A stretch of 64,000 bases of DNA, from positions 3,472,001-3,536,000 of the forward strand of contig JAWZSP010000007.1 in NCBI GenBank assembly GCA_034401135.1, given 5' to 3'. How positions within the stretch are numbered: the stretch's first letter is position 1; the number at the start of each line of letters is the position of its first letter. Under the pieces are notes generated by a model. It saw nothing but the letters and a program-made list of their open reading frames with translations. It had not been told where the DNA came from and did not search any database. Positions 10,945 to 21,049 of this stretch are shown here, in pieces. The position numbers and the translations under genes were made by a program. The stretch is from Volutella citrinella. Lineage: Eukaryota; Ascomycota; Sordariomycetes; Hypocreales; Nectriaceae.

Positions 10945-12811
10945 GGTGTCTTCGTTGCGTGCTGGCGAGGGATGGAGATGGTTCAGTCACGGTCGCTGGG
11001 CTGCGAGGGAGGTGGAATTTAAGAGAAAGCGGTTGTGGCGAGAGATGCTTTTATCCCGGCCCAGCACTAGCCCCGGCCGCCCGCGAGCTTCCAGGTCTTG
11101 AGCCTCGACGCCGCCCCGTCCAGTCGGGAGTCGGGTGTGTGTGTGACTCTTTGCTTCTGGTAGGGTGGCGGGCAAGGCAGGGGACGCTCCAGCGGGGCCT
11201 GTGCGTACTGACGCCGGGCGCGGGGCAGCCTGTTTCTGGGGGACCACCGCTGGCTACTGCAGGTCGCCGCGTGCTGAATCGCCGCTGGGGGCACCGGAAC
11301 CATGCGCTCCGCCCGCCTTTGGCAGTCCCTCCACTGAAGTCCGCTGCAGGTCCTCCTGCACCGCTGCGGCGGACTCGCAGGCGGCCCCACTCGGCTGCAG
11401 ATCCCCTCCGGACTTGCCCAAAGCGGCGGCCCCCACTGCCGGCCGCCCCAAGACAAACTCGACCGTCTCGGCGGCGGGCCCAGTCATGGCCCGACACGGC
11501 GTGCCGGGACCTGCAACCTGGTCTGGTCTGGCATGACATGACGATCGTGTGGCGCATTTTTGCATGACACGACGGCCTCCGCCTCGGACATTCCTGAATG
11601 GTGGCGTTTGGGCCCAAGCAGGGACGCAGACGGGACGCAGACGGGATGCGGACGCCTTCATCCCGTCCCTTGCAAGCATGCCGTCGTCCTGGCTCTTGGG
11701 CAGCCGTCATATTGCGGTGTAAGTTGCAATGGCACCACTCAAATAAGCTCTAAGACAGGCCCAGCCTCCGTGTTCAACATCATGACTCCTCCTATAGCAG
11801 TCTGCAGAGCAGAATCTACTGTTTCACTCTCGAAGACATATCCACCTAGCGGTATGCGAGGCACAGCTGAAGCTCCTGCTGCTGGAGATGGCTGGCCCTG
11901 CGGCATGTAGCTGTGATTGCAGATTCCGCCTGCATCATTCCAGCTATGCGGGAAGCCTGCGTATCATGCTGCTTGTTCCTCGTCACTGATCCAGGCCTTG
12001 ATGGGTGCCGTCGTTGTAAGGGTGATTGTTTGGGCAGCATTCTGATATCCAGCAAAATTTGGTACAGCATGACTGTTGAGCGTAAATATTTCACGGGAAA
12101 TAATGGCTGGTATCAAATGATACATGATAGCTTGGCTCTTGTTCACGAGATGATTCCGTTGTCATCGGCGCTCCACAGCAAACGCACAGGACAGGGGCCC
12201 AGAGGTGCTCGACACTGTGAATGGATGGCAGTGCGGTGTACTGTTAGACATGCAGCCGTCCACTCAAAATCAAATGAGAACAGGGGCACGTAACCCAGGT
12301 CCTGTCGAAGAGAATCCGCCGACCAGGACTAGTTTGCCCACAATCAGCTGCATCCGCCAGTTCGGAAGCAGGTTTCAAAACACTCTTTCAACCCTCCAGC
12401 CAACCCGGCGATTTATTCTATACTGTGCATTTCAGCTGACTCGAAGGCAATATTTTTATAAATCTCGATTTTGATACGGGGTGCAAATACCGGCCAGTTT
12501 GTCGACTAACTTGAGCAGACATGAGCTGTAAGGTAATGATGACATTTGAAGTAACCAAATCATCTGGGGCTGCACAAGGATAAAGACAACTCTTGCACTA
12601 ATTATTCTTGCCTTCAAAAGTTGACTGTGCAATTTGTGCTGCTAAAACTCCGGTACAGGGCATGTACAATGTACAGTACATGCATCATCAGTAAAAAGCA
12701 AGTTCACAGATCCCCGCACATGTCCCAGCCTTTTGTCACCCTCCCTTCGCCGAACAACATCGACCTCAGCCGTGGCCTCGAGGCGTCCGACGCGACCGTA
12801 CTCCATCCAAA
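10945..12811. other. Intergenic region upstream of tryptophan synthase
   Basis: About 1.9 kb. The left half (11000-11700) is GC-rich and the right half (11900-12700) is A/T-richer; none of the frames in either shows a protein family, and no tRNA or rRNA signature is visible. It contains the promoter of the minus-strand tryptophan synthase gene and that of the plus-strand gene at 12812, and the short tandem repeat at 11621-11653. Confidence 0.6.
11621..11653. repeat. Three tandem 11-bp repeats
   Basis: The unit gggacgcagac occurs three times head to tail, the last copy with two changes (gggatgcggac). It is non-coding as far as I can see. Confidence 0.8.
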
Positions 12812-14359
12812 ATGCCTCCCAAGAAGGCGTCAGATACGGGTTCATCCTGGGTCGGCACAGCGCCCGTCGCCGCCGATGGCTTTGCTTTCGCACACGGCGA
12901 CTTCCTCGTGGAGGCTTCAGGGGAGAAACGGCACCGGCGAGCCACTCTCGCTGAGCTGAAGGATCATTTCTCCTCCGGGAGCGACAAGGACCACCCTGCA
13001 CATTGGTTCGAGGCACAGCTTCTCCACTATGGCCTGAAGCCTTCCAAGACAAAGTCCGTCGCCCGTATGCGGCTCTTCGACGCCGTCAACGCCGCTGATC
13101 TCTGTGTGCCGCCTCATCTTGCCAGCCTGGAGGCAAGACTGAAGAAGGAGTGGACCAAGAACGACAGGGCCGCAAAGAAGGCCAAGGCGCCCGCTGCCGT
13201 TGCTACTCCCGCCAAGAAGCCACAGACCACGCCAGCTGCAACGCCCAAGTCTGCAGGGTCGAAGAGAAAGGCTACCACTGCCGACACGGCTGCAGCTCCC
13301 CCCAAGAAGGCTAAAACGACAACGGCCAAGGCAACAACGGCCAATACAGCGGCCAAGACAGCGGCCAAGGAGAGCACCGCGGGAGCTAGCAAAGAACCAA
13401 AGTCTACGACGAAAGCCAAGACGACGCCGGCCAAGTCGATGACCAAGACGCCAACTACCAAGACCTCCAAGTCCAAAACTCCAACGACGACGCAACCAAA
13501 AAATGAGAAATCAGCAGTTCCAGCTCGCGGCAACAAGAAAGCGGCTGCCCCGTCTCCCCCTGCGGCAACGATGCCCAAGCAAACTGCTCGACGTGGTGGT
13601 TCCTGGGCCAGCCGTGGCGGCCGCAGCACGGCTCCTCAAGCCCTGTCTCCGCCACCGACAACGATGCCCAAGCAAACTGCTCGGCGTGGTGGTTCCTGGG
13701 CTAGCCGAGGGCGGCTATCGGCTCCTCAAATCAGCACTTCCTCTCAATACAAGTACGAGACCTGGGATGATGGCGACGACTATGACGTAAAAGACGAATC
13801 CGATTGGGAGCACAGCGGAAGTGTGGGCCACTATCAAGATTCTTACCACGACGACGATGAAGTGGACGATGAAGTGGACGATGACGACGACGATGACAAC
13901 TATTTGGGTGAGCTCGGTCATCTCAACGGAATCTACAATGTCGATTGCCCCGACGTCAATGACAACTGGTCCCATGTGGGTTCCAACTTTGACCTAGTCC
14001 TCACAGTCTCAGGCTCCGAGCTCTGGGGTGCATTCGACCTCGGTATTATCGAGGGAGTCATGTACTTTGAGGATCAGCCAACCGAGTCCTCCCATGACAA
14101 AGTATGGTTCAGTTGGCGCGGTCGCGAGAACGAGGGTCAGATAATGTACGAGGATCGCAACCAGGAGGGCTGGATCCAGTTTCTCGGCTTCGGTCGGTTC
14201 AGGGGGTGGATTGATTATTACCGGGGCATGGAATTCAATGGGCGACGCCGCCCAATGCCGGCAACTTTGACAACTATCGATGCGCGAACCATGGAACGCA
14301 GATGGGATGATTACTCGGAGGACGAGTACGAGAGGGAGAGGGTAGGTCGGTGGCATTGA
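12812..14359 (+). CDS. Basic low-complexity protein with conserved N-terminal helical domain, unknown function
   Basis: Single exon, 515 residues, ATG at 12812 (aaaATGcc). Residues ~40-110 form a folded-looking domain (TLAELKDHFSS, HWFEAQLLHYGL, SVARMRLFDAV) that resembles SAP-like DNA-binding helices in spacing; that relation is a guess. Residues ~110-245 are a histone-H1-like Lys/Ala/Thr/Pro tract, suggesting a nuclear, nucleic-acid-binding protein. Two copies of an RGG-like block (KQTARRGGSWASRG) follow, produced by a 93-bp tandem duplication. Then comes a very acidic run (DDDEVDDEVDDDDDDD) and a C-terminal ~140-residue Trp/Gly/Tyr-rich region that looks globular (WGAFDLGIIEGVMYF, WIQFLGFGRFRGWIDYY). 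I do not recognise the full architecture. Confidence 0.75.
   Translation: MPPKKASDTGSSWVGTAPVAADGFAFAHGDFLVEASGEKRHRRATLAELKDHFSSGSDKDHPAHWFEAQLLHYGLKPSKTKSVARMRLFDAVNAADLCVPPHLASLEARLKKEWTKNDRAAKKAKAPAAVATPAKKPQTTPAATPKSAGSKRKATTADTAAAPPKKAKTTTAKATTANTAAKTAAKESTAGASKEPKSTTKAKTTPAKSMTKTPTTKTSKSKTPTTTQPKNEKSAVPARGNKKAAAPSPPAATMPKQTARRGGSWASRGGRSTAPQALSPPPTTMPKQTARRGGSWASRGRLSAPQISTSSQYKYETWDDGDDYDVKDESDWEHSGSVGHYQDSYHDDDEVDDEVDDDDDDDNYLGELGHLNGIYNVDCPDVNDNWSHVGSNFDLVLTVSGSELWGAFDLGIIEGVMYFEDQPTESSHDKVWFSWRGRENEGQIMYEDRNQEGWIQFLGFGRFRGWIDYYRGMEFNGRRRPMPATLTTIDARTMERRWDDYSEDEYERERVGRWH
13566..13707 (+). repeat. 93-bp period internal duplication in the 12812 gene
   Basis: The 49-bp segments 13566-13614 and 13659-13707 differ at only two bases and lie exactly 93 bp (31 codons) apart in the same frame, so the encoded block TMPKQTARRGGSWASRG is present twice. 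The near identity, including synonymous positions, points to a recent duplication. Confidence 0.9.
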
Positions 14360-14994
14360 GGAGACTGGGATATTTTGAGGATATAGTCTAGTTCCTTTTT
14401 TTGTGTTGACCGGGAGTATGAAAGACTGTTACTGCGTCCTTTTTTCAGACAGGGCAGTTTTATTCTCTCCAGGGAGAGTCACGGTGCTATGGTTCTCAGT
14501 CTCAATAGTAATTTCTAGTATACTGGCAATTTGTCAAAATTGCCCAAGGCTGCCTCCTTTCCTGACCCGTGCTCCACGTAGGATCTATCTGAGCCACACC
14601 TCTGCTTAACTTTGTACCTTGGCAATATTCTCCATGGCGGCCAAGATTTTCCTGAGTTGAGCGGCCAGAGTATTTCTCGCCAGGAGAGGCAGAGTTACCA
14701 AAAGCTTGGTTGTTTTATAGCCAGCTAGAAGGACATTTGCCGTTCAAGACAATATGAATAATCAGTTACATGTACTCGGCAATATGTGAATTTAAATAGC
14801 ACATTAGTACTCGTCCCGGGAATCCAGACTGAGTAGCCCAGCAGATCCCGGAATAATGATTAAATAAACATGAAAACAGCAGTCAGTTCCACGGGCAGAA
14901 GCTACTTCCAACGAATATCGAGGGACGCCCTTAAAAGAGCACAACTTCTTGTACTCAAACCATCCCCTATCTCTTGGAACCCTTACTACACTAC
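14360..14994. other. Convergent intergenic space
   Basis: Contains the 3' ends of the 12812 gene and the carboxypeptidase gene. A/T-richer than the genes. No gene or RNA signature seen. Confidence 0.6.
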
Positions 14995-16463
14995 CTAAAT
15001 AACCGAGAACAAAGTCTTGATGCCCTCCCAGTTGTCCTTGGCAGTCGACAAGATGCGGCTGGCCGGAAGGACAAAGCCTCCTCCCGCGCTGCTCGTTGGC
15101 GGCAGCTCAATGGTCCAGGCATACTCGGCACTGGAGACACCAGTCAGGTAGTCGGTCGAGTCGCCAGTGGTGGGATACAGGGCGCCACAGCTCGATCCAG
15201 TCGTGTACCGGGCGCCGCTGACCTGGGAGATGCGGTTGGCCATCTGGGTGGCAGCCGTGCGCTGCTTGGCAATGTTGGCCGGGTACGAGCTGCACGTGTA
15301 GCCATACGGCTGTAGAATGTACTGCCCGTAGCTGTGGAAGTCGATGTAGAGCTTGATGCCCTTGTTCAGCTGCTGGGTGAAGCTGACGAGGCTCTTGATC
15401 TCAGGCGTGTCACCCTGGGCCGCGCCCTTGTAGTCCTCGTCACACGGGTTGGTCGAGGCGCCAGCTGGGTTGGAGTTCCATTGGAACGGCCAGTTGCGGT
15501 TGTTGTCAGTTCCGATGCAGGAGTTGCTGCTGCGAGGCTGGCGGTTCTTTCGCCACATCCTGTTGGATGTCTGAGTGTAGACGAATCCTGGTCACGGTTT
15601 AGCAAGACTGAGATTCTGCCAACACTGAGAGATTAGGTACTGGGGAGTTCTCACCATCAGGGTTGACAAAGGGGATGACGTAGAAATCGTACTTGTCGAC
15701 AATGGCCTTGACTTGGGCATCCCCAGTGAGATAGCCGTTGATCAGCTGCCAGGTGATGTACTCTTCAACCTTGAGGGTCAAATTGTCAGTCGATTCTCCC
15801 GTCTACCGCATGCTATCATTAGGGAATAGACTTACAGGAGCCGCAATCCATTCTCGGGCATGCACCGTGGCGTGCAGGTAGATGGCAGGCTTCTGGCTCT
15901 TGCCGCCAGCTCCCCAAAAATGAAGGCCGTAAATGTCCCGTCCCTCGTACGACTTGCCAGCCGAGAAGATTTCAGAGTTCTGGGGGAACGCCGACCTGAG
16001 GTCGTCGAAAAAGGTCCGGTGGTCCGCGTATGAGTGATACGAGTTGAACCAGGAGAGGGCAGGCAGCGCCGACGCCTGCCTCTTTTGAGCAGAGGAACCA
16101 CTGACTAGCAGAGTTGTTAGACATTCTTACCCTTCCTAAGCGACAAAGTGGTCACTTACCGCTGTGGTACTCCTCAAAGACGGACTCTTCCGCAAAATCA
16201 GCTCCCAGGTCCTCACTAACAACCTTGAAGTCGAGGCCGAGAGACTCAAACTCCTTCAGGTCGTGCGGAGCAACAGCCACATCATACTGCCCATCCACAT
16301 CGCGAAGGGTCATGGACACAGTGTCAAGGCGGGAGAGCTGGTCTCGGATCTTGTCCCATTCACCGGCAGTGTCAATGCTGAACACCTTGTAGCCATCATA
16401 GGAGACGCGTTCCGCACTGGCCAGGGCCAAGGCCGCAGCAATGATGGTGCAGTGAAGTCTCAT
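14995..16463 (-). CDS. Secreted metallocarboxypeptidase, peptidase family M14A (procarboxypeptidase A type)
   Basis: Zinc exopeptidase that removes C-terminal residues. Exons: 16160-16463, 15836-16104, 15655-15802 and 14995-15587, giving 437 residues. The start is the ATG at 16463, directly followed by a signal peptide ([17 protein letters not shown]). Residues ~20-105 match the activation propeptide ([15 protein letters not shown]...FKVVSEDLG). The catalytic domain carries the first zinc ligands in [13 protein letters not shown] (HxxE), the substrate arginine/asparagine region [10 protein letters not shown], the third zinc-ligand segment YIDFHSYGQ, and the general-base Glu in AWTIELPP. A conserved Tyr lies in CGALYPTTG. 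It resembles the extracellular MeCPA-type enzymes of entomopathogenic and mycoparasitic Hypocreales, where such enzymes feed on host protein; that ecological role is inference. Confidence 0.95.
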
Positions 16464-17188
16464 GTTGGATCTGGAAATTAATGCCAAGGAAGTTATTGAT
16501 GGGGTTTCAACTGTTGGGAAACCGGCGGGCTATATAGTCGTGCAGTTGGTTGTGATCGCCAAGTTGTGTCCTACTAGATGCATGTGGAAGGTGACTACCT
16601 ACAATGCACAAATCACGCCGTCCTCAGCACTCCATCAGGAGATACAGCAGTAAAGACCGGTCGCCTTCTCCTTTGGTCTGGGCAAGTCGCGAGGTGCAGG
16701 ATAAAGGCCAGCGAATGGGGTGTCTCGATTCGCAGACTAGTTGCCTCGGTTGCCGATAGATGGGAACTTTTCGCAAGCACGCAAGTATTAGCATTATTGT
16801 CTGGCAGACTATATCTCGCCGGACTATCTGCAACTTACCAGTTCCAGACCCGGCCGTGCTGCGACCTGCCTGTTGGACGACGCGATGCTACCTTGTCGGC
16901 AGCTCAGCTCGGTGCAAGTCTCAATTTGGGTGTCTCGGCCCGAGCCGTGCCTGAGCATGTGCGTGTGATGGTGCAGAGTTCCAGATCCCCAGCTTCTTCA
17001 ACGAGAAGGTGGTGGATCGGCATGTCTCATAAAGGTTCTTCAATGCAGTTTATGTTTTAGGAAGGTGAGGTCATTGAGAGGAAGGGCAGGCCTGGCAGTA
17101 GCCTCCCGTGCACATACACAAGTGGGGGGCGCCACACTCAATATCCACAAATATCCACACAACCTTCACGATAGCAAAAAGGCAAAAA
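16464..17188. other. Promoter side of carboxypeptidase gene and spacer to 5S rRNA
   Basis: Upstream region of the minus-strand carboxypeptidase gene. Some frames are open for 60-160 codons but lack any recognisable domain or codon bias. No gene called. Confidence 0.55.
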
Positions 17189-17307
17189 ACATACAACAGC
17201 GGGGATTCCCCGGTCGTCACCGACCCGAGTACTAGTCCGCCCCTTACCAGCTTAACTATGGGAGAGCGGACGGGATCCCGTGTTCTCTAGTAGGTATGGT
17301 CGTATGT
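17189..17307 (-). rRNA. 5S ribosomal RNA (copy 1)
   Basis: The minus strand from 17307 to 17189 reads as a complete 119-nt fungal 5S rRNA: it starts ACATACGACC, contains the box A region (AGTTAAGC) and box C region (GGTCGGTGACGACC) of the internal Pol III promoter, and ends GCTGTTGTATGT. The ends pair to form helix I (ACATACGAC with TTGTATGT). A T6 run directly follows the 3' end (17184-17189 as A's on the plus strand), a Pol III terminator, with a second T5 run beyond. About 29 bp upstream there is a weak TATA-like CTATGAT. It differs from copy 2 at two positions in the CTAGAGAAC region. It is a dispersed single gene, as is typical for Pezizomycotina. Confidence 0.96.
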
Positions 17308-17834
17308 AATATCCTCTGCGCCAAACACCAATCATAGCCCCTCCTCGCCCGTTCCGCAGACAGCAGGACACCGCACAAGAACCCAAGACATGCAGCTGCT
17401 TAACGGAGCGTCAAGGGGAAATATTTCTCGTCCGTTTCGCGCGGCAGCTAGGCGAGATCACGAGTTGTAAATATAGCCTTTCTGTTCGGCACAAGTGACA
17501 TCACCTTCAGGCCAACCCCTTCATGGACTCGTATTTGGCCCACAGACTTCGTCACAGATCGTCATAACATCATTCAAGAGTCCACTTTTGGTCTGGCTGG
17601 AGGTTTCCTTTTGCCTCTTGAGAAATCAGGCAGCCTCGACTGCCTTTGCGCCCTCCAAGTCCCCTCCTGGCTTGTGGAATGGAATCTGCAAACGCTTCCG
17701 CTCTTCTGATTGCTTCCCGCGCGCGGGTGGCAGTCGTTTCGAGGCAGATATTTCCATTTTTTTCTTTCTCAGAGACCTTTGCCGGTTTGGGCAGCAACGA
17801 AAAAAGTAGTCTCTACCCCTTCAATCGACGAGTA
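17308..17834. other. Spacer between 5S rRNA copy 1 and the phosphotransferase pseudogene
   Basis: No gene seen. It contains the 5' flank of the minus-strand 5S gene and the 3' flank of the pseudogene. Confidence 0.55.
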
Positions 17835-19258
17835 TCATGAGATACGATGCCTGGCCAAAAGTAGCTGCAGCTCGGGATCATCCTTGTAGCGTTGGAGTAC
17901 AGTTGCCTTCCACTCGTCCCATTCCAAGTCTTCGTCTACCCCTAACGCACTTTTAAGCCCTTGGAAGAGGCCTAGGAATCCATCCCAGTCGGCAAGATCG
18001 TATCCGCAGCAGAAAGCGAACCGATACTGTTCTAAACAAAAGACGCCAGATCTCGATAGCCCTTCTCCTCCAGGAGTTAGGCAAAAACAATTTCATCGTC
18101 TCCCAGGCTGTTCTTGCCACAGTAGAAGTCTGCAACTGGCAAGAAGCCAATAGGAGAGTTGAAGGCATGTGCCGGCCATGCAGTATGGGGCCTATGGGCC
18201 CATTCCCAATCGATTATTCCAGTGATGACAAAATTCTCATCGGCTAGAATATGATCGCCCTTTCATCCGCATGCTTAAGATAAGATTTCTGATCATTGCC
18301 GACGGAAGGCAATACGAGTGGGACTAGATCGAGTAGATATCGATGGATTAGGTAGGCATCCAATGCTCGCTGTGAATATATCTCCTCTTGAATGATTAAG
18401 TCCTAGATGAGCCGGATTGAAGATGTATGATATTCTTCTAAAGAAGAAAAGGGCCCAATGGCGTGCATTTAGATTGTGCAAAGTTGGTAAGTGACTCTCG
18501 TGCAAATGCGCCGACCTGAAGGCTGCCAAGACTGTCCAGAGAGCCAAAACGGTCAAAGAGGTGTTTAGATAGCTCCACAAAGATATCTGCAACTTGGTCC
18601 ATAACTTTCTTCCGCTGTTGCTGAGTTGTAACAGACCATCTCAATGATGTGCCTAGTAATTTCTCCATTAGAATGAAGCCCACTCCTACAGGATTATCAG
18701 GGTGCTTAAGTGCAAAGTCGTACACCTTTGGAGCGGGAACCCCAGTCTGCTCTAAGAACTTGAGAGTTGCCACTTCGCTTTTGATAATGTAATCTCGTAG
18801 TTCTGCAGGGGGAGATGTGGCATTGAACCTGCGGACGCGGGCGATCCACGTTATTCCATCATTAAAGTAAATTTGGAGATGATAGTTCATACCGCCCATG
18901 ACAGAACTTCGTGTCGCTCTGTCATATTGAAGCTGAGGGATGGAGCACGGAGCCCCTTGGCGTAGATGGCTGGCTCGAGCTGCAAGGGTGGTGGTATTGA
19001 TCTTCTCGATTAGCCGTGTGAGCTCATGTGCCTCAGCATCTCGGGCAATAAGATCGTAGGATTCCGCGTCCTGCCAGTTATCGAGTTAGTGAGCAAGTTG
19101 TCTGAGTGAAGAGGTGAACTAACCTCCCACCGAGGGCAGCTGTGGAACTCAGGCTTCAGGTGCTTGGAGCATAAATGGCGGTTGCAGAGCAAGCAATCCC
19201 CGAGAGTGCGAACGGCAGGTCCGCAGCAGCTCTCATAGTCACAACCCCACAACGGCAT
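17835..19258 (-). pseudogene. Decayed phosphotransferase of the APH/choline-kinase-like family with N-terminal Cys-rich zinc finger
   Basis: The 5' part is intact: ATG at 19258, exon 19124-19258, a 53-nt intron (gttagt donor, ggcag acceptor), then an exon from 19070 open to a TAG at 18438. The first 45 residues form a Cys/His-rich, AN1-like finger (CDYESCC, CLLCNRHLCSKHLKPEFHSC). Then comes the kinase-like N-lobe with TWIARVRRF, a P-loop-like region, VPAPKVYDF and GFILMEKLLG. From about 18470 homology continues in other frames: after one frameshift with a TAG at 18403, a second near 18260 before HILADENFVITGIIDWEWAH (the metal-binding IDWE motif), then a TAA at 18077 and a TAG at 18032, and a third frameshift before the C-terminal segment ending LLARHRIS and a TGA at 17835. 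Three frameshifts and at least three mixed stops mean no full kinase is made. An unedited, truncated 255-residue product is possible in principle. Confidence 0.85.
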
Positions 19259-19830
19259 TATGGAAAAGCCTTCGCGGGGTGCTGGGCATAGGAGAATGGG
19301 CCGAGTCGGAGTAGGGATAAATTCGTGGACGATATGAGACGTGACTGAGGTGTTGAGGCACGTGACGGTGGTACTTGGAGTTTGTGCGAGCACATCCGCC
19401 TGCTTGGGGAGGGGATTTCGGTGCCACCCACCAAAACGAGGCAGCGAGCTACTACCCCTCCATGAGCTGCGCACAGCTTCCCAGCCGACACATCCCCCTT
19501 GCCGTAGGGCCAATCGGAGAAGGGGGGCGCAGGAAGTGTATTCTCATTGGTGAGCTGGTCACAGGCCTACCCGGCGAACCATCTGTTGGATGCCTTATTG
19601 TAGGCGATGTATAAAGGAGGGGCATCATTCGCGTTTTCTACCATTTCAGTCAACCTAATCGAAACACCAATTGTGATCTTGGCCAGAAACACAGTCAAAG
19701 AAATCCCTCCCAGTGTCGATGGCAGAGATAGTAAGTCCACTCGGAAGAGCTGCTGAAATGCATCCCGGCAGTTAGGCCCTTTTCCCGCCACCCATTGCTG
19801 ATATAAACCTCCTGGCCCCCATATCTTAGC
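19259..19830. other. Spacer between pseudogene start and 5S rRNA copy 2
   Basis: It holds the old promoter of the phosphotransferase pseudogene and the 5' flank of the second 5S gene, including an atataaac TATA-like box at 19801-19808, 29 bp upstream of the 5S start. No other gene seen. Confidence 0.6.
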
Positions 19831-19949
19831 ACATACGACCATACCTACTAGAAAGCACGGGATCCCGTCCGCTCTCCCATAGTTAAGCTGGTAAGGGGCG
19901 GACTAGTACTCGGGTCGGTGACGACCGGGGAATCCCCGCTGTTGTATGT
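19831..19949 (+). rRNA. 5S ribosomal RNA (copy 2)
   Basis: Complete 119-nt 5S rRNA on the plus strand with the same ends as copy 1 (ACATACGACC ... GCTGTTGTATGT), the same internal promoter boxes and two base differences from it. A ctttttgg run follows at 19950, the Pol III terminator. A TATA-like atataaac lies at -29, a position known to matter for 5S transcription in Neurospora. The two copies are divergent and 2.5 kb apart, and their flanks are unrelated, so they are separate dispersed genes and not a tandem array. Confidence 0.96.
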
Positions 19950-21049
19950 CTTTTTGGCGGAAGTCGCTATTCTTTTTGGCGCACGAAACCCTCCCCACGC
20001 AACCTACACATTGTTGGCTTTAATCGCAAAGGCGACCAAGGGACGTCGAGACAAAGTTTTTGCCTCGGTTGTATTTTGGTTAAACTTATTGCTCCATCAA
20101 ACGTGGCGTAGTGTTCTTCGGTGCCCTGACCGTTGAGTCTCCCTCACGCAAAAGGCAGTCCTCTGTGACATGCAATTCGCTTCGCCAGCATTCAGGCCAG
20201 CACAACCCCGTCCAGGGCATTGCCAATAGCTTGCATTGCATCACTTATTTCAAGAACTGCTGGTCACAAATGGTCGCGCAGTCGGGCAAGCGGATGCTTG
20301 GCCGGAATTTGTGCCGCTGATTACAAGACGAACTGCAGCGCCAGGACAACAAGGCCAAGTGTAGTGAATGGACTCCACATCACCAGCTAATATAGATAGC
20401 ATAGCGCATGCGAGATGATCATTTGGCAGATCCTCAGGCCGTTGATCAGGTGCTGGGAAGTGCAAATACAACAAAAGCTCCTATCGCAATCTGCAGACCC
20501 CCTCAATGGCGGAATGCTAAGCAAGTCCAAAGCCCTTCGAGGCTCGGGGGGTTGAAGATGGATCACAAACATATACTACTACAGGCCATTCAATCACGTA
20601 TGAAGAGATTCTGTCGCGTTTTATCAGTCAATTTGGGTCTATGGAAGGCGTGGGTGCTCCCTGCTGCTGTCTAGACAACAAGAACAGTGAAGCAAACCCG
20701 CCAGTGTCCTCTCGTTTGCATGGTGTGAAGCATCCAATGACTACGGAAGAAAGCCCCCCTTCCAAGATGACGGCGAAACTCTAGACGTGCCAAAGAAAAC
20801 AGAGGAAAATATTCGCAAGAACCAAGAGTCGAGTCGCCTCGTTCGGTGTCCAAAATCGTGCAGTCAAAAAAGTCCATCCCATAGTACCACATTAACACCA
20901 ACCGTCGCTTTCCAGTAAATGCAGGCAGTTTTTAGAGAGAGAATCTCTCGGCGCGGGTCCAGCCAGGCCGGAGGAAGACTGCGTGCGCCTTGTACGTGTG
21001 AAGGGAATTAGCAAGTCTCGCTCGGCCACGGGTAGGTTGGCCGGCATGA
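19950..21049. other. Intergenic region between 5S rRNA copy 2 and PRM1
   Basis: About 1.1 kb with no supportable gene. Short open frames lack any family signature. Confidence 0.55.

Noticed and set aside
11144..11149. TGACTC as a CPC1/Gcn4 general-control site for tryptophan synthase
   Set aside because: Only a half site; the full palindromic TGASTCA is not present, and a 6-mer is expected by chance.
19567..19842. Minus-strand frame of 91 codons next to 5S copy 2
   Set aside because: Overlaps the 5S gene and its TATA-like box; no motif or codon bias.
17181..19960. 120-bp inverted repeats about 2.5 kb apart, at first sight terminal inverted repeats of a DNA transposon
   Set aside because: Both repeats are complete 5S rRNA genes with internal promoter boxes, TATA-like element and T-run terminators; there is no transposase and no target-site duplication.
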